Assembly: GCF_010550695.1 (NCBI RefSeq)
Contig: NZ_JAAGOB010000006.1
Span: 186,001-250,000, forward strand
DNA from: Phytoactinopolyspora alkaliphila
GTDB lineage: Bacteria; Actinomycetota; Actinomycetes; Jiangellales; Jiangellaceae
Direction of reading: 5' to 3'
DNA length: 64,000 bases
Below the pieces are notes generated by a model. That model saw only the letters and a list, made by a program, of their open reading frames with translations, was not told the DNA's origin and searched no databases. Position numbers and translations under genes: made by a program. Positions 52,985 through 63,336 of the stretch are shown piece after piece; the first letter of the stretch is position 1, and every line of letters begins with the position of its first letter.

Positions 52985-53380
52985 ATGTCGACGCACTGGA
53001 CGCTCGGGGGCGATGCCGCCGACCCGCAGACTCTCGCGACGTTCTGGGCCTTTGCACTGGGGTACGTGCCTGAACCCGGCTACGACGACCCGGACGGCGC
53101 TTCGATCATCGATCCGGATGGCAGAAGCCCGGCGATCAGCTTCCTACGAGTGACCGAGCCGAAGACGGCCAAGAACCGGCTGCACATCGACATCCGCGTC
53201 GCCGGCGAACCGCCCTGGGACTGGCTCGCCCGCGCCGACCTCATCCGTGCGAAAGCCGAAGAGCTCGTCGCTCGGGGTGCCAGCGTGGTCCGGGAGGAGC
53301 ACTACCGGGGCGAGCGTGGAACCGTGCTCGGGCACGTCGTGATGCTCGACCCCGAGGGCAACGAGTTCTGCGTCGCCTGA
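52985..53380 (+). CDS. VOC family (glyoxalase-like) protein
   Basis: A 131-residue glyoxalase/bleomycin-resistance fold protein: HWTLGGDAADPQTLATFWAF at the start, PAISFLRVTEPKTAKNRLHI (metal-site histidine) in the middle and HVVMLDPEGNEFCVA at the end with the usual glutamate. It could be an enzyme or a drug-binding protein; the substrate is unknown. ATG 52985 begins MSTHW, the conserved N-terminus. It is inside the tRNA-bounded segment. Confidence 0.87.
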   Translation: MSTHWTLGGDAADPQTLATFWAFALGYVPEPGYDDPDGASIIDPDGRSPAISFLRVTEPKTAKNRLHIDIRVAGEPPWDWLARADLIRAKAEELVARGASVVREEHYRGERGTVLGHVVMLDPEGNEFCVA

Positions 53381-53658
53381 CCACGCTGCCCGACGACTCG
53401 GGCGATACCGAACACCACAGTCCAAGTCGGGGAGTTGGCCGGCACTGGTGGAACCAGCTCACGGCGGATGACCTGACGACTTCTCAGCTACCTCGGACAG
53501 CCGGGGGGCTTCATCGGCCGCCCGGACGGTGAAGCAAGTTGTCACCGTTGGGCGAAATGCGTCATGCTAAGAGCACATACCGCCCGGCCCCCTCGTGGGC
53601 CGGGTTTACTCGTTCTGAGAGCAATCCGTAGCTTGGCGGTTTGCCTATGAGCCCATGA
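53381..53658. other. Intergenic region with hairpin
   Basis: No gene supported. A TTGTCA element at about 53541 and the hairpin at 53583-53604 could form a short transcript unit, but this is weak. Confidence 0.35.
53583..53604 (+). terminator. Rho-independent-type hairpin
   Basis: CCCGGCCC, CCTCGT, GGGCCGGG is a perfect 8-bp stem followed by TTTACTCGTT. It lies 200 bases past the VOC gene. Confidence 0.6.
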
Positions 53659-53871
53659 TCACTGCTGCTCGCCGAAGCCGTCCGTGAGGTACTCCTCGCT
53701 GCGCGCACCGATCGCGTTACCATCGCCGGGTGCGCTGCCGAACCAGGCCGGTGGCCAAGGGCGGCCGTGTGCGGGGCGGATGTGCTTGCGCATCTCCGCA
53801 AGTGCATGTGGAACCTGCTCGTCGGGAATCTCCCAGACGAGTCGGGCCAACTCTTCGCGTTCAGCGCTCAC
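53659..53871 (-). CDS. Small conserved actinobacterial protein
   Basis: A 70-residue protein (VSAEREELARLVWEIPDEQV, later GRPWPPAWFGSAPGD and YLTDGFGEQQ). This EEL-RLV-PDEQVP...WPPAWFG layout recurs in small actinobacterial proteins that often accompany toxin-like genes, but no function is assigned. GTG 53871 is the start because residues before it in the long open frame are unlike the family. It lies inside the tRNA-bounded segment. Confidence 0.6.
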   Translation of the reverse strand: MSAEREELARLVWEIPDEQVPHALAEMRKHIRPAHGRPWPPAWFGSAPGDGNAIGARSEEYLTDGFGEQQ

Positions 53872-54043
53872 ACAAACCAACCTACGTCGGCCGGGAGTTC
53901 GATCGGCAGCTTCACCAGTCAAAGCCGTACAGCGCGCGTTTGTTCGTTTCAGGTGGGTTCGGTGAGGCAGACTGAAGACGTGAGTCACATGAGTCACTAA
54001 GACGCTGCTCAGAGTCGTGCCGTTCAAAGCTAGGAGGCGTCCG

Positions 54044-54979
54044 ATGCTCATCGTTCCGACCCCGGAGATGCTCTGGGAGAGCTCGGATCCGGACGTGGAG
54101 CTGCGCCGCCGGTTCGGCTTCGACGGTGCGACCGCGGCGGTGGGCTGGGCAGCCGACCTGCTCGCCGGCGAGTATGGGATCGAGGTCCGCGCGGTCGACC
54201 GGGTGGTGATCAGCGCGCAGAACTTGATGGTCTGGGTGACCACTTCCGGCGAACGGTTGATGATCAAGGTTTGCCGGCTCGCTGTGGCGCACGACTGGCT
54301 CACATCCCGCGCTGCCCTGGTCGGCTGGCTCGGCGATCGCGGCCAGCCCGTGGCCGGGCCGCTGGTGTCCGTCAGCGGTGATCGACAACTGCTGCGAGAC
54401 GACAAGTCCGTTGGGATTCAGCCGATATTGCCCGGGGGCCTGCTGGACGCGACGGACCATGATCAGGTCCGGGCCGCCGGTCGCACTCTGGCCGAACTGC
54501 ACGAAGAGCTCGCGGCCTGGCCGGACGCGTCCCAGCTCGAGAACGTCGGACCCCTGGCCCGTGGGCGGGGCAAACTGTGGGCGCTGCCGGAGGGGCGGGC
54601 CGAGACCGTACCGAGGAAGCTGCTTGACCGCCTCGACCGGCGGATCGCCGAGCTGCCCGAGCTGCCTGAGCGGCAGCCGGTGCACACCGACTTCCGCGGC
54701 GCCAACCTGCTCTGGCAGGGCACGGAAATCAGCGGCGTGCTCGACTTCGAGGAGGCCTGCCTCGACCAGGCGGTGGTAGACCTGGCCAACGCCGTCTGTC
54801 TGCTCGGCACTTGGTATCACAACTGGCAGCCGATTTCGCCCGAGGCGCAGCGACTCCTGATCGACAGCTACACCGATCGCCGCCCCCTCACTGGTGCCGA
54901 GCAAGCTTGGCTCCCGCCCCTGATCGCCTGGGGCATGCTCGGGCTCGGTTGGAGCCCGGAAGCCGAACGCTGGCTCTGA
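54044..54979 (+). CDS. Aminoglycoside phosphotransferase (APH) family protein
   Basis: A 311-residue APH/choline-kinase-fold protein. The catalytic loop is VHTDFRGANLLW (HxDxxxxN) and the metal site SGVLDFEEACLD (DFE); the N-lobe has SGERLMIKVCRLAVAH with the ATP-binding lysine. AGGAGG lies 7 bases before ATG 54044, one of the clearest ribosome sites in the region. Such proteins phosphorylate small molecules including aminoglycosides, macrolides or homoserine; specificity cannot be read. It is inside the tRNA-bounded segment, so it may be acquired. Confidence 0.85.
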   Translation: MLIVPTPEMLWESSDPDVELRRRFGFDGATAAVGWAADLLAGEYGIEVRAVDRVVISAQNLMVWVTTSGERLMIKVCRLAVAHDWLTSRAALVGWLGDRGQPVAGPLVSVSGDRQLLRDDKSVGIQPILPGGLLDATDHDQVRAAGRTLAELHEELAAWPDASQLENVGPLARGRGKLWALPEGRAETVPRKLLDRLDRRIAELPELPERQPVHTDFRGANLLWQGTEISGVLDFEEACLDQAVVDLANAVCLLGTWYHNWQPISPEAQRLLIDSYTDRRPLTGAEQAWLPPLIAWGMLGLGWSPEAERWL

Positions 54980-55427
54980 GACTCACAGCGCTACCGAGGT
55001 CCCGCACGGGGCCGACTCAGCTCAATACCAAGAAGTATCCGAACGTGCTGCATCGGCTGGTGTTGGAGCCCTAGGGGCCAAGAGCTGAGGGTCCTCTGTA
55101 GAGGCGAGGACGAGGCTGCGCCGGATCTCCTTTGTGTTCTCAAACAACCGGCCCTAAGCAGACGGACGGGCACGTTCCACTCGGTCCGCCTGCCAAACCC
55201 TGCCATCGCCGGCTCTTCATCCCTGCGAGGGGAAGGGCGACAGGCCGGGGTCGGCGCCGAACTATCCGCCGCCCCAGTGAAGATAACGATCTACGGCTGC
55301 AGATTAGGCGGCACGGCCGGAGCACGGCCGGAGCACGGCCTACACGATACGACAAGCTAATCGCACGAACGCCCAAACGGCACGAAGCGGACCGAGCGCC
55401 AGGCTAGGCCCAGATATCTTGTGACCT
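54980..55427. other. Gap with no supported gene
   Basis: About 450 bases between the phosphotransferase gene and the tRNA repeat. A short repetition of GCACGGCCG at about 55312-55340 is present; no coding signal on either strand. Confidence 0.5.
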
Positions 55428-55483
55428 GCTGTTTCGCTGTGGAGCGGGTGACGAGAATCGAACTCGCACAACCAGCTTGGAAG
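55428..55483 (-). repeat. tRNA-Gly 3' half, matching repeat at 52130-52191
   Basis: The intact-gene copy of the direct repeat. It covers the tRNA 3' half and about 12 bases of downstream flank (CTGCTGTTTCGCT). With the partial copy it frames a 3.3 kb segment, as left by tRNA-targeting integrases. Confidence 0.8.
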
Positions 55484-55513
55484 GCTGGGGCTCTACCATT
55501 GAGCTACACCCGC
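55440..55513 (-). tRNA. tRNA-Gly(TCC)
   Basis: A 74-base cloverleaf read on the minus strand from GCGGGTG to TCCA. Acceptor arms GCGGGTG/CACCCGC pair fully, the D-arm is GCTCAATGGTAGAGC, and the anticodon arm CCAGCCTTCCAAGCTGG has loop CTTCCAA with anticodon TCC. The T-arm has GAGTTCGATTCTC, and CCA is encoded. Its 3' half is duplicated at 52.1 kb. Confidence 0.95.
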
Positions 55514-55576
55514 GTGGGGCTCGTTGCCCCGCGGTAAAGACTATAGCGTGTTCTGCCGTAGACTTGTCCGGGCGCC

Positions 55577-55652
55577 CGGGGCGTAGCGTAGTGGCTAGCG
55601 CGCCTGCTTTGGGAGCAGGAGATCGCAGGTTCGAGTCCTGTCGCCCCGACCA
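55577..55652 (+). tRNA. tRNA-Pro(TGG)
   Basis: A 76-base cloverleaf: acceptor CGGGGCG/CGCCCCG, D-arm GCGTAGTGGCTAGCGC, anticodon arm CCTGCTTTGGGAGCAGG with anticodon TGG, T-arm CAGGTTCGAGTCCTG, and encoded ACCA end. It precedes tig. Confidence 0.96.
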
Positions 55653-55738
55653 GCCAGCGGATATGGTGGTGGGTTCCGGTTACGGAGCCCGCCGCCGTAG
55701 CCGTGACAAAGACCACCCATTACAGGAGACACGTCAGC

Positions 55739-57199
55739 GTGAAGAGCGTCGTCGAGACCCTCAACCCGACGCGGGTCCGGCTCGCGGTGGAAGTTCCGTT
55801 CACCGAGCTCGAGCCGAACATCAAGTCCGCTTACAAGCGCATCAGCAGCCAGGTCGCCATCCCAGGCTTCCGTAAGGGGAAGGTGCCGCCGCTGGCTATC
55901 GACCAGTTCGTCGGCCGGCCCGTCGTCCTGGAAGAGGCCATCAACGACGCCATCCCGAAGCTCTACGGCGAGGCGGTGCGAGAGAACGACCTTCAGCCGC
56001 TGGGCCAGCCAGAGCTGGATGTGTCGGAGCTGAACGACGGCGAGGAGCTCAAGTTCACCGCCGAGGTGGCGATCCGGCCGAAGATCGAGCTTCCCGAGTG
56101 GGAGGGCATCGAGGTCCAGGTCGACGATCTTGAGGTGACCGACGACGACGTCTCCGAGCGTATGGACGCGCTGCGAGCGCGGTTCGGCACGCTCGTCGGC
56201 GTGGACCGCCCGGCCGCGGACGGAGACTTCGTCCAGATCGACCTCAACGCCACGAAGGACGGCGAGCCGATCGAGGGCGGCCAGGCCACGGGCGTGTCGT
56301 ACCAAATCGGCAAGGGCGGCATGGTGGAAGGCCTCGACGAGGCCGCTACCGGCTTGTCCGCCGGGGAGTCGGCCACGTTCCAGACCAAGCTGGTCGGCAC
56401 CCACGAGGGTGAGGAAGTCGACTGCGAGGTCACCGTCACGGCAGTGAAGGAGCAGCAGCTTCCGGAGCTGGACGACGAGTTCGCCCAGCTCGCCAGTGAG
56501 TTCGACACGCTCGACGAGCTCAAGGACGACCTGCGCGAGCAGGCCACCCGTGAGGCCCGCATCACCCAGGCGACCGAAGCCCGCAACAAGGTGCTCGAGG
56601 CGCTGATCGAGAAGGCCGGCGAGGTTCCCGTGCCGGACGAGATCGTCGCGGCCCAGGTGGAGCAGCACTTCAGTGATGGCCACGGCGACGACGACCACCG
56701 CTCCGAGTTCGAGGAGCAGTTCCGCACCAGCCTGGTCCAGCAGTTCGTCCTCGACGAACTGGTGAAGACCGAGGAGATCGAGGTCTCCCAGGAGGAGCTG
56801 ACCTCCTACGTCGTTCAGCAGGCGATGCAGCGGGGTGTCGACCCCAATCAGCTGGCGCAGCGCCTCGTCGAGAGCGGCGAGTTGTCCACGGCCGTCGCCG
56901 ACGTCCGGCGCGGCAAGGCGCTGGCCAACGTCGTCGAGAAGGCCAAGGTCGTTGACGCGTCGGGCCGGCCGGTCGAGCTGGAGCGGCTGCTAGAGGACGG
57001 CGCCCTCGCGGACGAGGATGAGGCGGGCGACGCCGCCACCGCCGGGGTCGGATCGGTCGAGTTCGCTGAGCTCGACGACGCCGACACTGGTGATGCGGAG
57101 AGCAACGAGCCCGCAGCCGACCAGTCCGAGGCGGACGTGACCGAGGCGGACGCGCCCGAAGACGACGAGACAGAGCAGGCGGACGACGCCAAGGCATAG
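55739..57199 (+). CDS. tig: Trigger factor chaperone
   Basis: A 486-residue ribosome-associated chaperone and peptidyl-prolyl isomerase. The N-terminal ribosome-binding domain has VKSVVETLNPTRVRLAVEVP and the signature loop GFRKGKVPPLAID. The FKBP-type domain is at about 150-245 (GDFVQIDLNATKDGEPIEGG). The helical C-terminal chaperone domain is followed by a long acidic tail (about 430-486) rich in Asp and Glu, an actinobacterial feature. GTG 55739 matches the conserved MKSxVETLNPTR start. It stands before the clpP-clpX genes, as in most bacteria. Confidence 0.96.
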   Translation: MKSVVETLNPTRVRLAVEVPFTELEPNIKSAYKRISSQVAIPGFRKGKVPPLAIDQFVGRPVVLEEAINDAIPKLYGEAVRENDLQPLGQPELDVSELNDGEELKFTAEVAIRPKIELPEWEGIEVQVDDLEVTDDDVSERMDALRARFGTLVGVDRPAADGDFVQIDLNATKDGEPIEGGQATGVSYQIGKGGMVEGLDEAATGLSAGESATFQTKLVGTHEGEEVDCEVTVTAVKEQQLPELDDEFAQLASEFDTLDELKDDLREQATREARITQATEARNKVLEALIEKAGEVPVPDEIVAAQVEQHFSDGHGDDDHRSEFEEQFRTSLVQQFVLDELVKTEEIEVSQEELTSYVVQQAMQRGVDPNQLAQRLVESGELSTAVADVRRGKALANVVEKAKVVDASGRPVELERLLEDGALADEDEAGDAATAGVGSVEFAELDDADTGDAESNEPAADQSEADVTEADAPEDDETEQADDAKA

Positions 57200-57221
57200 C
57201 GTGCCGCTGCGAACGTGCAAT

Positions 57222-57277
57222 AAAGATCAGGTGACCAACCGCGGCCAGAACCGCTGGTTTGGTCACCTGATCTTTTT
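57222..57277 (+). terminator. Intrinsic terminator of tig
   Basis: AAAGATCAGGTGACCAA (57222-57238) pairs perfectly with TTGGTCACCTGATCTTT (57259-57275), giving a 17-bp stem that runs into TTTTT. It lies 22 bases past the tig stop. Confidence 0.92.
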
Positions 57278-57402
57278 GTGTCCACTAGCTGAGATGTGAT
57301 CAGATGGCCAGCTCCGCGCCACGAGCACCGTTCTGCCGTCTGGCCTCCGTCGGAGTGAGCGATCAGACGACAAAACAACGATCAGGTGACCAAGGGGGCG
57401 CA

Positions 57403-57416
57403 CGCCCACAGCGAAC
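57403..57416 (+). promoter_or_regulatory. ClgR-like binding box upstream of clpP1
   Basis: CGCCCACAGCGAAC fits the CGC-Y-N-A-N-R-GCG-WWS pattern reported for the Clp regulator ClgR in corynebacteria. It sits about 165 bases before the clpP1 start. Binding here is inferred. Confidence 0.5.
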
Positions 57417-57578
57417 AGGGGTATTCGGTGGATGGTCCCGAGGGTCCGGTTGGTTAGTGTCAGTGCATCGGCATTGATGTGTGACCCGGGCCCAGCCACT
57501 TCCGGCCGGGCGGGGATCGGCGCCAGATGAGAAATGACGAACGAGAAGCACCATTCGAGAGAGTCTGAGGAGCGTACG

Positions 57579-58214
57579 GTGAACCCACGTCTTGAGACGC
57601 CTGGTTCCGTCTCTATCCCGCAGGCCCACTCGCCCGCGCCGGGCGGTATGGGCCTGGATGACAACGTCTACAGCCGACTACTACGTGAACGCATCATCTT
57701 CCTCGGGTCCGAGGTGCGGGATCAGAACGCGAACGCCATCTGTGCGCAGATGCTCCTCCTGGCCGCGGAGGACGAGACCCGCGACATCCACCTGTACATC
57801 AACTCGCCCGGTGGTTCGGTCTGGGCGGGTATGGCGATCTACGACACCATGCAATTCGTCAAGCCCGACGTCGCCACGTACGCCATGGGCTTTGCCGCCT
57901 CGATGGGGCAGTTCCTGCTCAGCGCGGGTGCGCCCGGCAAGCGGTACGCCCTCCAGCACGCGAAGATCCTCATGCACCAGCCGTCCGGCGGCGTGGGCGG
58001 CACGGCCAGCGACATCCTGATCCACGCCCAGTCGCTGCTGCAGACCAAGCGGGAGATGGCCGAGCTGATCGCTAGCCACACGGGCCGGACTGTCGAGGAG
58101 ATCGAGCGCGACTCGGACCGGGACCGCTACTTCACCGCTGACGAGGCCCGGGAGTACGGATTCGTGGACCAGGTGATCACCAGCGTCTCCGAGATCCCGA
58201 ACAACGATTCCTGA
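57579..58214 (+). CDS. clpP1: ATP-dependent Clp protease proteolytic subunit ClpP1
   Basis: A 211-residue serine peptidase subunit. The catalytic triad is Ser108 ([10 protein letters not shown]), His133 (ILMHQPSGG) and Asp182 ([11 protein letters not shown]); [20 protein letters not shown] is the conserved oxyanion region. GTG 57579 is preferred because GAGGAG lies 7 bases upstream; ATG 57534 is in frame but poorly placed and would lengthen the variable N-terminus. In actinobacteria ClpP1 pairs with ClpP2 in a mixed tetradecamer. The two genes are 38 bases apart. Confidence 0.95.
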   Translation: MNPRLETPGSVSIPQAHSPAPGGMGLDDNVYSRLLRERIIFLGSEVRDQNANAICAQMLLLAAEDETRDIHLYINSPGGSVWAGMAIYDTMQFVKPDVATYAMGFAASMGQFLLSAGAPGKRYALQHAKILMHQPSGGVGGTASDILIHAQSLLQTKREMAELIASHTGRTVEEIERDSDRDRYFTADEAREYGFVDQVITSVSEIPNNDS

Positions 58215-58252
58215 GCAGCTTCTGCGCCTATCGAGACGAGAGAGAACACGCG

Positions 58253-58861
58253 ATGAACTACTACATCCCGCAGTGGGAGGAGCGAACCTCCTACGGCTTC
58301 CGCCGCATCGACCCATACGCGAAGCTGTTCGAGGAGCGCATCATCTTCCTCGGCACCCCCGTGTCCGACGACGTCGCCAACGCTGTCATGGCCCAGCTCA
58401 TCTGCCTGGAGTCCATGGACCCTGACCGCGACATCCAGATTTACATCAACTCGCCGGGTGGCTCGTTCACGGCGATGACCACCATCTACGACACGATGCA
58501 GTTCATCAAGCCCGACGTCGCGACGGTGTGCATGGGGCAGGCCGCTTCGGCGGCGGCCATCCTGCTCGCCGCGGGTGCTCCGGGCAAGCGACTGGCCGTG
58601 CCCAACGCCCGGGTCCTGATCCACCAGCCAGCCGTGGGCGAGGCGATCTTCGGCCAGGCCAGCGACATCGAGATCCAGGCCAACGAAATCCAGCGGATGC
58701 GGGTGCTGATGGAGGAGATGATCTCCAAGCACTCCAACAAGACGGTCGAAGAGGTCCGTCGCGACGTGGAGCGGGACAAGATCCTCACCACCCAGGAGGC
58801 CATCGAGTACGGCCTCGTGGACAACTTCACCTCGTCTCGTAAGGCCAGCCTGGTCGGATAG
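58253..58861 (+). CDS. clpP2: ATP-dependent Clp protease proteolytic subunit ClpP2
   Basis: A 202-residue peptidase subunit with triad Ser99 ([10 protein letters not shown]), His124 (VLIHQPAVG) and Asp175 (VERDKILTT). The start [16 protein letters not shown] is characteristic of ClpP2, whose N-terminal loops contact the unfoldase. AGAGAGAA precedes ATG 58253. It is co-transcribed with clpP1 and pairs with it; ClpX from the next gene docks on this ring in known actinobacterial systems. Confidence 0.95.
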   Translation: MNYYIPQWEERTSYGFRRIDPYAKLFEERIIFLGTPVSDDVANAVMAQLICLESMDPDRDIQIYINSPGGSFTAMTTIYDTMQFIKPDVATVCMGQAASAAAILLAAGAPGKRLAVPNARVLIHQPAVGEAIFGQASDIEIQANEIQRMRVLMEEMISKHSNKTVEEVRRDVERDKILTTQEAIEYGLVDNFTSSRKASLVG

Positions 58862-59051
58862 CGCCGGACGCGGAATCGGGGCGGTCCTCATGACGAGCCC
58901 CGATTCCGTGCCGTGGCGGCCGAGGTCGCGACGCGCCCGGTGCCGGGTTGGGTGCCACGCGGGCGGGAAACGATGTACCTTCGAAGGACGCGGCGCGACA
59001 TGGTCCGCGAACACAGCAAGGCCGCATCATCGCAACGGAAGGACGTTCCGC

Positions 59052-60356
<1,305 letters not shown>

Positions 60357-60520
60357 CCCGTTCGGCCGCGTGCCCGGGGTGTAAGACACCAGACACCTCC
60401 GCGCCCACGATGGGTCTTCGGCACCAAGCGGATGAGGCCGGTTCGTGGTGACGCACCATGGCGTTGTCGGCGCCACCCCGTAGGTTGGTCGCATCGGCCA
60501 ACACGAGGAAGGCGCCACGG

Positions 60521-62080
60521 ATGACGGACACGCTGGTCTTGCGCGCAGGCACGGTGTTCGACGGGCTCGGCTCCGCCGCCAGCACCGCTGACGTGCTCGT
60601 CGAAGACGGCAGAATACGCGAGATCGGTCAGGTTCCAGTGCCGGGCGGAGCCCGGGTGATCGACTGCGACGGGCTGTTCGTCGCCCCGGGTTTCGTGGAC
60701 GCCCACTCGCACAGCGACCTGGTCCCTCTGATGGATCACGCGCAGCCGTTCAAGCTGCTCCAGGGCGTCACCACGGAGATCGCCGGGAACTGCGGCTTCA
60801 GTTTCGCGCCGCTGACCGGCGCGTCCGCTGATCTGGTCCGTTCCATGTACGACGAGCTGGCCTGCGGCGTCGAGGTCAAGCCCGCGAGCTTCGCCGGGTT
60901 CCTGGACACGGTCGAGCGGCACCGGCCCACCAACCACATGGCCTTTCTGGTCGGCCACCACACCCTGCGGCTCACGGCCAACGGCGCGGGCGACCACCTG
61001 AAGCCGGGCGCGCTCGCGGAGATGCGCCGCCTGGCCGCGGAATCTTTCGAGGCAGGGGCCGTCGGGTTCTCCACCGGGCTGATCTACCCGCCCGGCTGCT
61101 TCGCCGCGCGAGACGAGCTGGAGGAGCTGGCCCGGGTCGCCGGTGTCTACGGCCGCGTCTACGCCACGCATATGCGTGACGAGGGCCAGTTCGTCGTGGA
61201 GGCGATCGACGAGGCCGTGGCGATCGCGCGGGCGGGAGGTATCCGGCTGCAGATATCGCACTGCAAGGCCGCGGGCCGGGCGGCGCACGGCAACGGCGCC
61301 GCGCTGCTCGAGCGGATCGAGGCGGCGCGTCTGGACGGGGTCGATGTCCTCGGGGACCAGTACCCGTACCTGGCCGGCGGCACCGTCATGCTGGCCCTGC
61401 TGCCGAACGTCGCCGCTGCCGGCGGCGCCGAGGCGATGACCTCCCGGCTCGCCGACCTGGCGCAGCGGGTGGCGCTGAGCGCGCAGGCCGCGCGGGGCCG
61501 GCCCGGGGATGGCATGTGGGCCAGCACCGAGCCGTCCAAGGTCATCATCACGGGCCACCGGGACACCACCATGGTGGGCAGGACCATCGCGGATGTCGCC
61601 GGCGGAGGTGATCCGTTCGACACGCTCTGTGATCTTCTCCTGGCCGATCCCGGCGCGGCGATCGTCCTGGAGATGATGGCCGAGGCGGATGTCCGCCGGA
61701 TCATGGCCAGCCCGCTGGTCGGTGTCGGGTCGGACAACGGGCCACCGCTCGGGATGCAACATCCGCGCACGTACGGGTGCTTCCCGCGGTTGCTGGGGCA
61801 CTACGTCCGGGAGGAGAAGGTGCTCACCTGGGAGGCGGCGATCCGCAAGGCGACGTCGCTGATCGCGGGGCAGTTCGGGCTCGACGGGCGGGGCGTGCTG
61901 CTGCCTGGCGCGCATGCCGACATCACCGTCTTCGACCCGGAGCGGATCGGGCATGCGGGCACCTACGTGCGCCCGGACGTGCCGGTCGACGGAATCGAGA
62001 CGGTCGTTCTCGGAGGACAGGTGGTCGTCGAGAACGCGACCTTCACCGGAGCGCGGGCCGGCCGCGTGCTGAGGAGCTGA
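60521..62080 (+). CDS. N-acyl-D-amino-acid deacylase family amidohydrolase
   Basis: A 519-residue metal-dependent amidohydrolase of the D-aminoacylase type. The metal motif is VDAHSHSDLVP (HxH), the zinc-bridging cysteine lies in EIAGNCGFSFAPL, then ATHMRDEGQFVVEAIDEA and IRLQISHCKAAG (histidines), and GVGSDNGPPLG carries the catalytic aspartate. Members hydrolyse N-acyl-D-amino acids or related amides. ATG 60521 has GAGGAAGG 8 bases upstream. It ends 4 bases before the next amidohydrolase gene, so the two form an operon with the serine hydrolase behind. Confidence 0.85.
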   Translation: MTDTLVLRAGTVFDGLGSAASTADVLVEDGRIREIGQVPVPGGARVIDCDGLFVAPGFVDAHSHSDLVPLMDHAQPFKLLQGVTTEIAGNCGFSFAPLTGASADLVRSMYDELACGVEVKPASFAGFLDTVERHRPTNHMAFLVGHHTLRLTANGAGDHLKPGALAEMRRLAAESFEAGAVGFSTGLIYPPGCFAARDELEELARVAGVYGRVYATHMRDEGQFVVEAIDEAVAIARAGGIRLQISHCKAAGRAAHGNGAALLERIEAARLDGVDVLGDQYPYLAGGTVMLALLPNVAAAGGAEAMTSRLADLAQRVALSAQAARGRPGDGMWASTEPSKVIITGHRDTTMVGRTIADVAGGGDPFDTLCDLLLADPGAAIVLEMMAEADVRRIMASPLVGVGSDNGPPLGMQHPRTYGCFPRLLGHYVREEKVLTWEAAIRKATSLIAGQFGLDGRGVLLPGAHADITVFDPERIGHAGTYVRPDVPVDGIETVVLGGQVVVENATFTGARAGRVLRS

Positions 62081-62084
62081 ACCC

Positions 62085-63302
62085 ATGACAGTGACGACCG
62101 GCACGAGGGTCGTGATCAGCGGCGGCGACGTGTTCGACGGTACCGGCGCGCCGCCCGGACCGGCAGACGTGGCGATCGACGGAGGTCGCATCGTCGAGGT
62201 CGGCAGCGGTCTTGACGGCGACGAGCTGGTCGACGCGCGCGGCCTGACGATCCTCCCCGGGCTGATCGACTGCCACGTCCACGTCATGTTCGACGGCATC
62301 GACCTGATGGCGCACCTGCAGCAACCGTTCTCCTACGCGTTCTACACCGCCATCCGCAGTCTCGCCCGGACCCTCGACTGCGGCATCACGACGGTCCGAG
62401 ACGCGGGTGGCGCCGACCTGGGCGTCAAGCAAGCCGTGGCCAACGGCCTGATCGAAGGCCCCAGGATGCGCACCGCGATCTCCATCCTGGGCCAGACCGG
62501 CGGGCACACCGACGGCTGGCAGCCGAGCGGCGTCGACGCCTCGCTGTTCGTCCCGCACCCAGGTCGTCCATCGCCGATCGTGGACGGCCCGGACGAGATG
62601 CGCCGGAAGGTCCGTGAACTGGTCCGGGCCGGCGCTGACGTGATCAAGATCTGCACGTCGGGCGGGGTGATCTCGCCCCGGGACGACCCACGGCACGCGC
62701 ACTTCGGCCCGGATGAGCTCGCGACGTGCGTAGCCGAGGCGACGACGGCCGGTATCGCGGTGATGGCGCACGCTCAGGGCGCTGACGGCATCAAGAACGC
62801 GGTGAGGGCGGGAGTCCGCTCGGTCGAGCACGGCATCTTTCTCGACGACGAGGGCATCGAGATGATGCTCGACGCCGGGACCTATCTGGTGCCCACGCTG
62901 GCAGCGCCACGAGCCGTGATCGCCGCGGCGGCCGCGGGTGCAGCGTTGCCGGACGTCGTGGTCGACAAGGCGCGCGAGGTGGCCGAGGCGCACATGGAGT
63001 CGTTCGGCCGGGCCGTGGCGGCGGGCGTTCCGGTGGCGATGGGCACCGACAGTGGCGTGGGCCGGCACGGAGACAATCTCACCGAGCTGGCGCTGATGCA
63101 CGAGGCGGGGATGAAGCCGGAAGCCGTGCTGGCGGCCTCCACCTCGTCGGCGGCCAGCCTGCTCGGTATCGCGGACGAGGTCGGTACCGTGGCGGCCGGC
63201 AAACGAGCCGACCTGGTCCTGGTCAGCGGAGATCCCTTCGATTTCGGGTCGCTCAAGACGAACATCCGGGCCGTCTATCAGGATGGGCGTCCCGTGCGCT
63301 GA
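62085..63302 (+). CDS. Amidohydrolase, imidazolonepropionase/Xaa-Pro dipeptidase-like
   Basis: A 405-residue TIM-barrel amidohydrolase. It has LPGLIDCHVHVMFDG (HxH), ADVIKICTSGGV with the lysine that becomes carbamylated between two metals, VMAHAQGADG and SVEHGIFLDDEG (histidines), and AMGTDSGVGRHGDN (catalytic aspartate). This is the group including Xaa-Pro dipeptidases (PepQ-like, Sgx9260 type). Substrates are N-acyl or dipeptide amides. It is in an operon with the upstream deacylase and downstream serine hydrolase. Confidence 0.85.
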   Translation: MTVTTGTRVVISGGDVFDGTGAPPGPADVAIDGGRIVEVGSGLDGDELVDARGLTILPGLIDCHVHVMFDGIDLMAHLQQPFSYAFYTAIRSLARTLDCGITTVRDAGGADLGVKQAVANGLIEGPRMRTAISILGQTGGHTDGWQPSGVDASLFVPHPGRPSPIVDGPDEMRRKVRELVRAGADVIKICTSGGVISPRDDPRHAHFGPDELATCVAEATTAGIAVMAHAQGADGIKNAVRAGVRSVEHGIFLDDEGIEMMLDAGTYLVPTLAAPRAVIAAAAAGAALPDVVVDKAREVAEAHMESFGRAVAAGVPVAMGTDSGVGRHGDNLTELALMHEAGMKPEAVLAASTSSAASLLGIADEVGTVAAGKRADLVLVSGDPFDFGSLKTNIRAVYQDGRPVR

Positions 63303-63336
63303 CCTGGTGTGCTGCACCAGAGGAACAGGAGCGGGT

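Larger units (their letters stand above)
57200..57578. other. tig-clpP1 intergenic region
   Basis: 379 bases holding the tig terminator, a further direct copy of GATCAGGTGACCAA at 57380-57393 (the terminator's left-arm sequence), and a ClgR-like box. It should contain the clpP1P2 promoter. Confidence 0.6.

Noticed and set aside
53872-54405. Long minus-strand extension of the 70-residue small protein
   Set aside because: It overlaps the phosphotransferase gene antisense and is low-complexity before GTG 53871.
55312-55340. Short repetition of GCACGGCCG
   Set aside because: Too short and GC-biased to call a meaningful tandem array.
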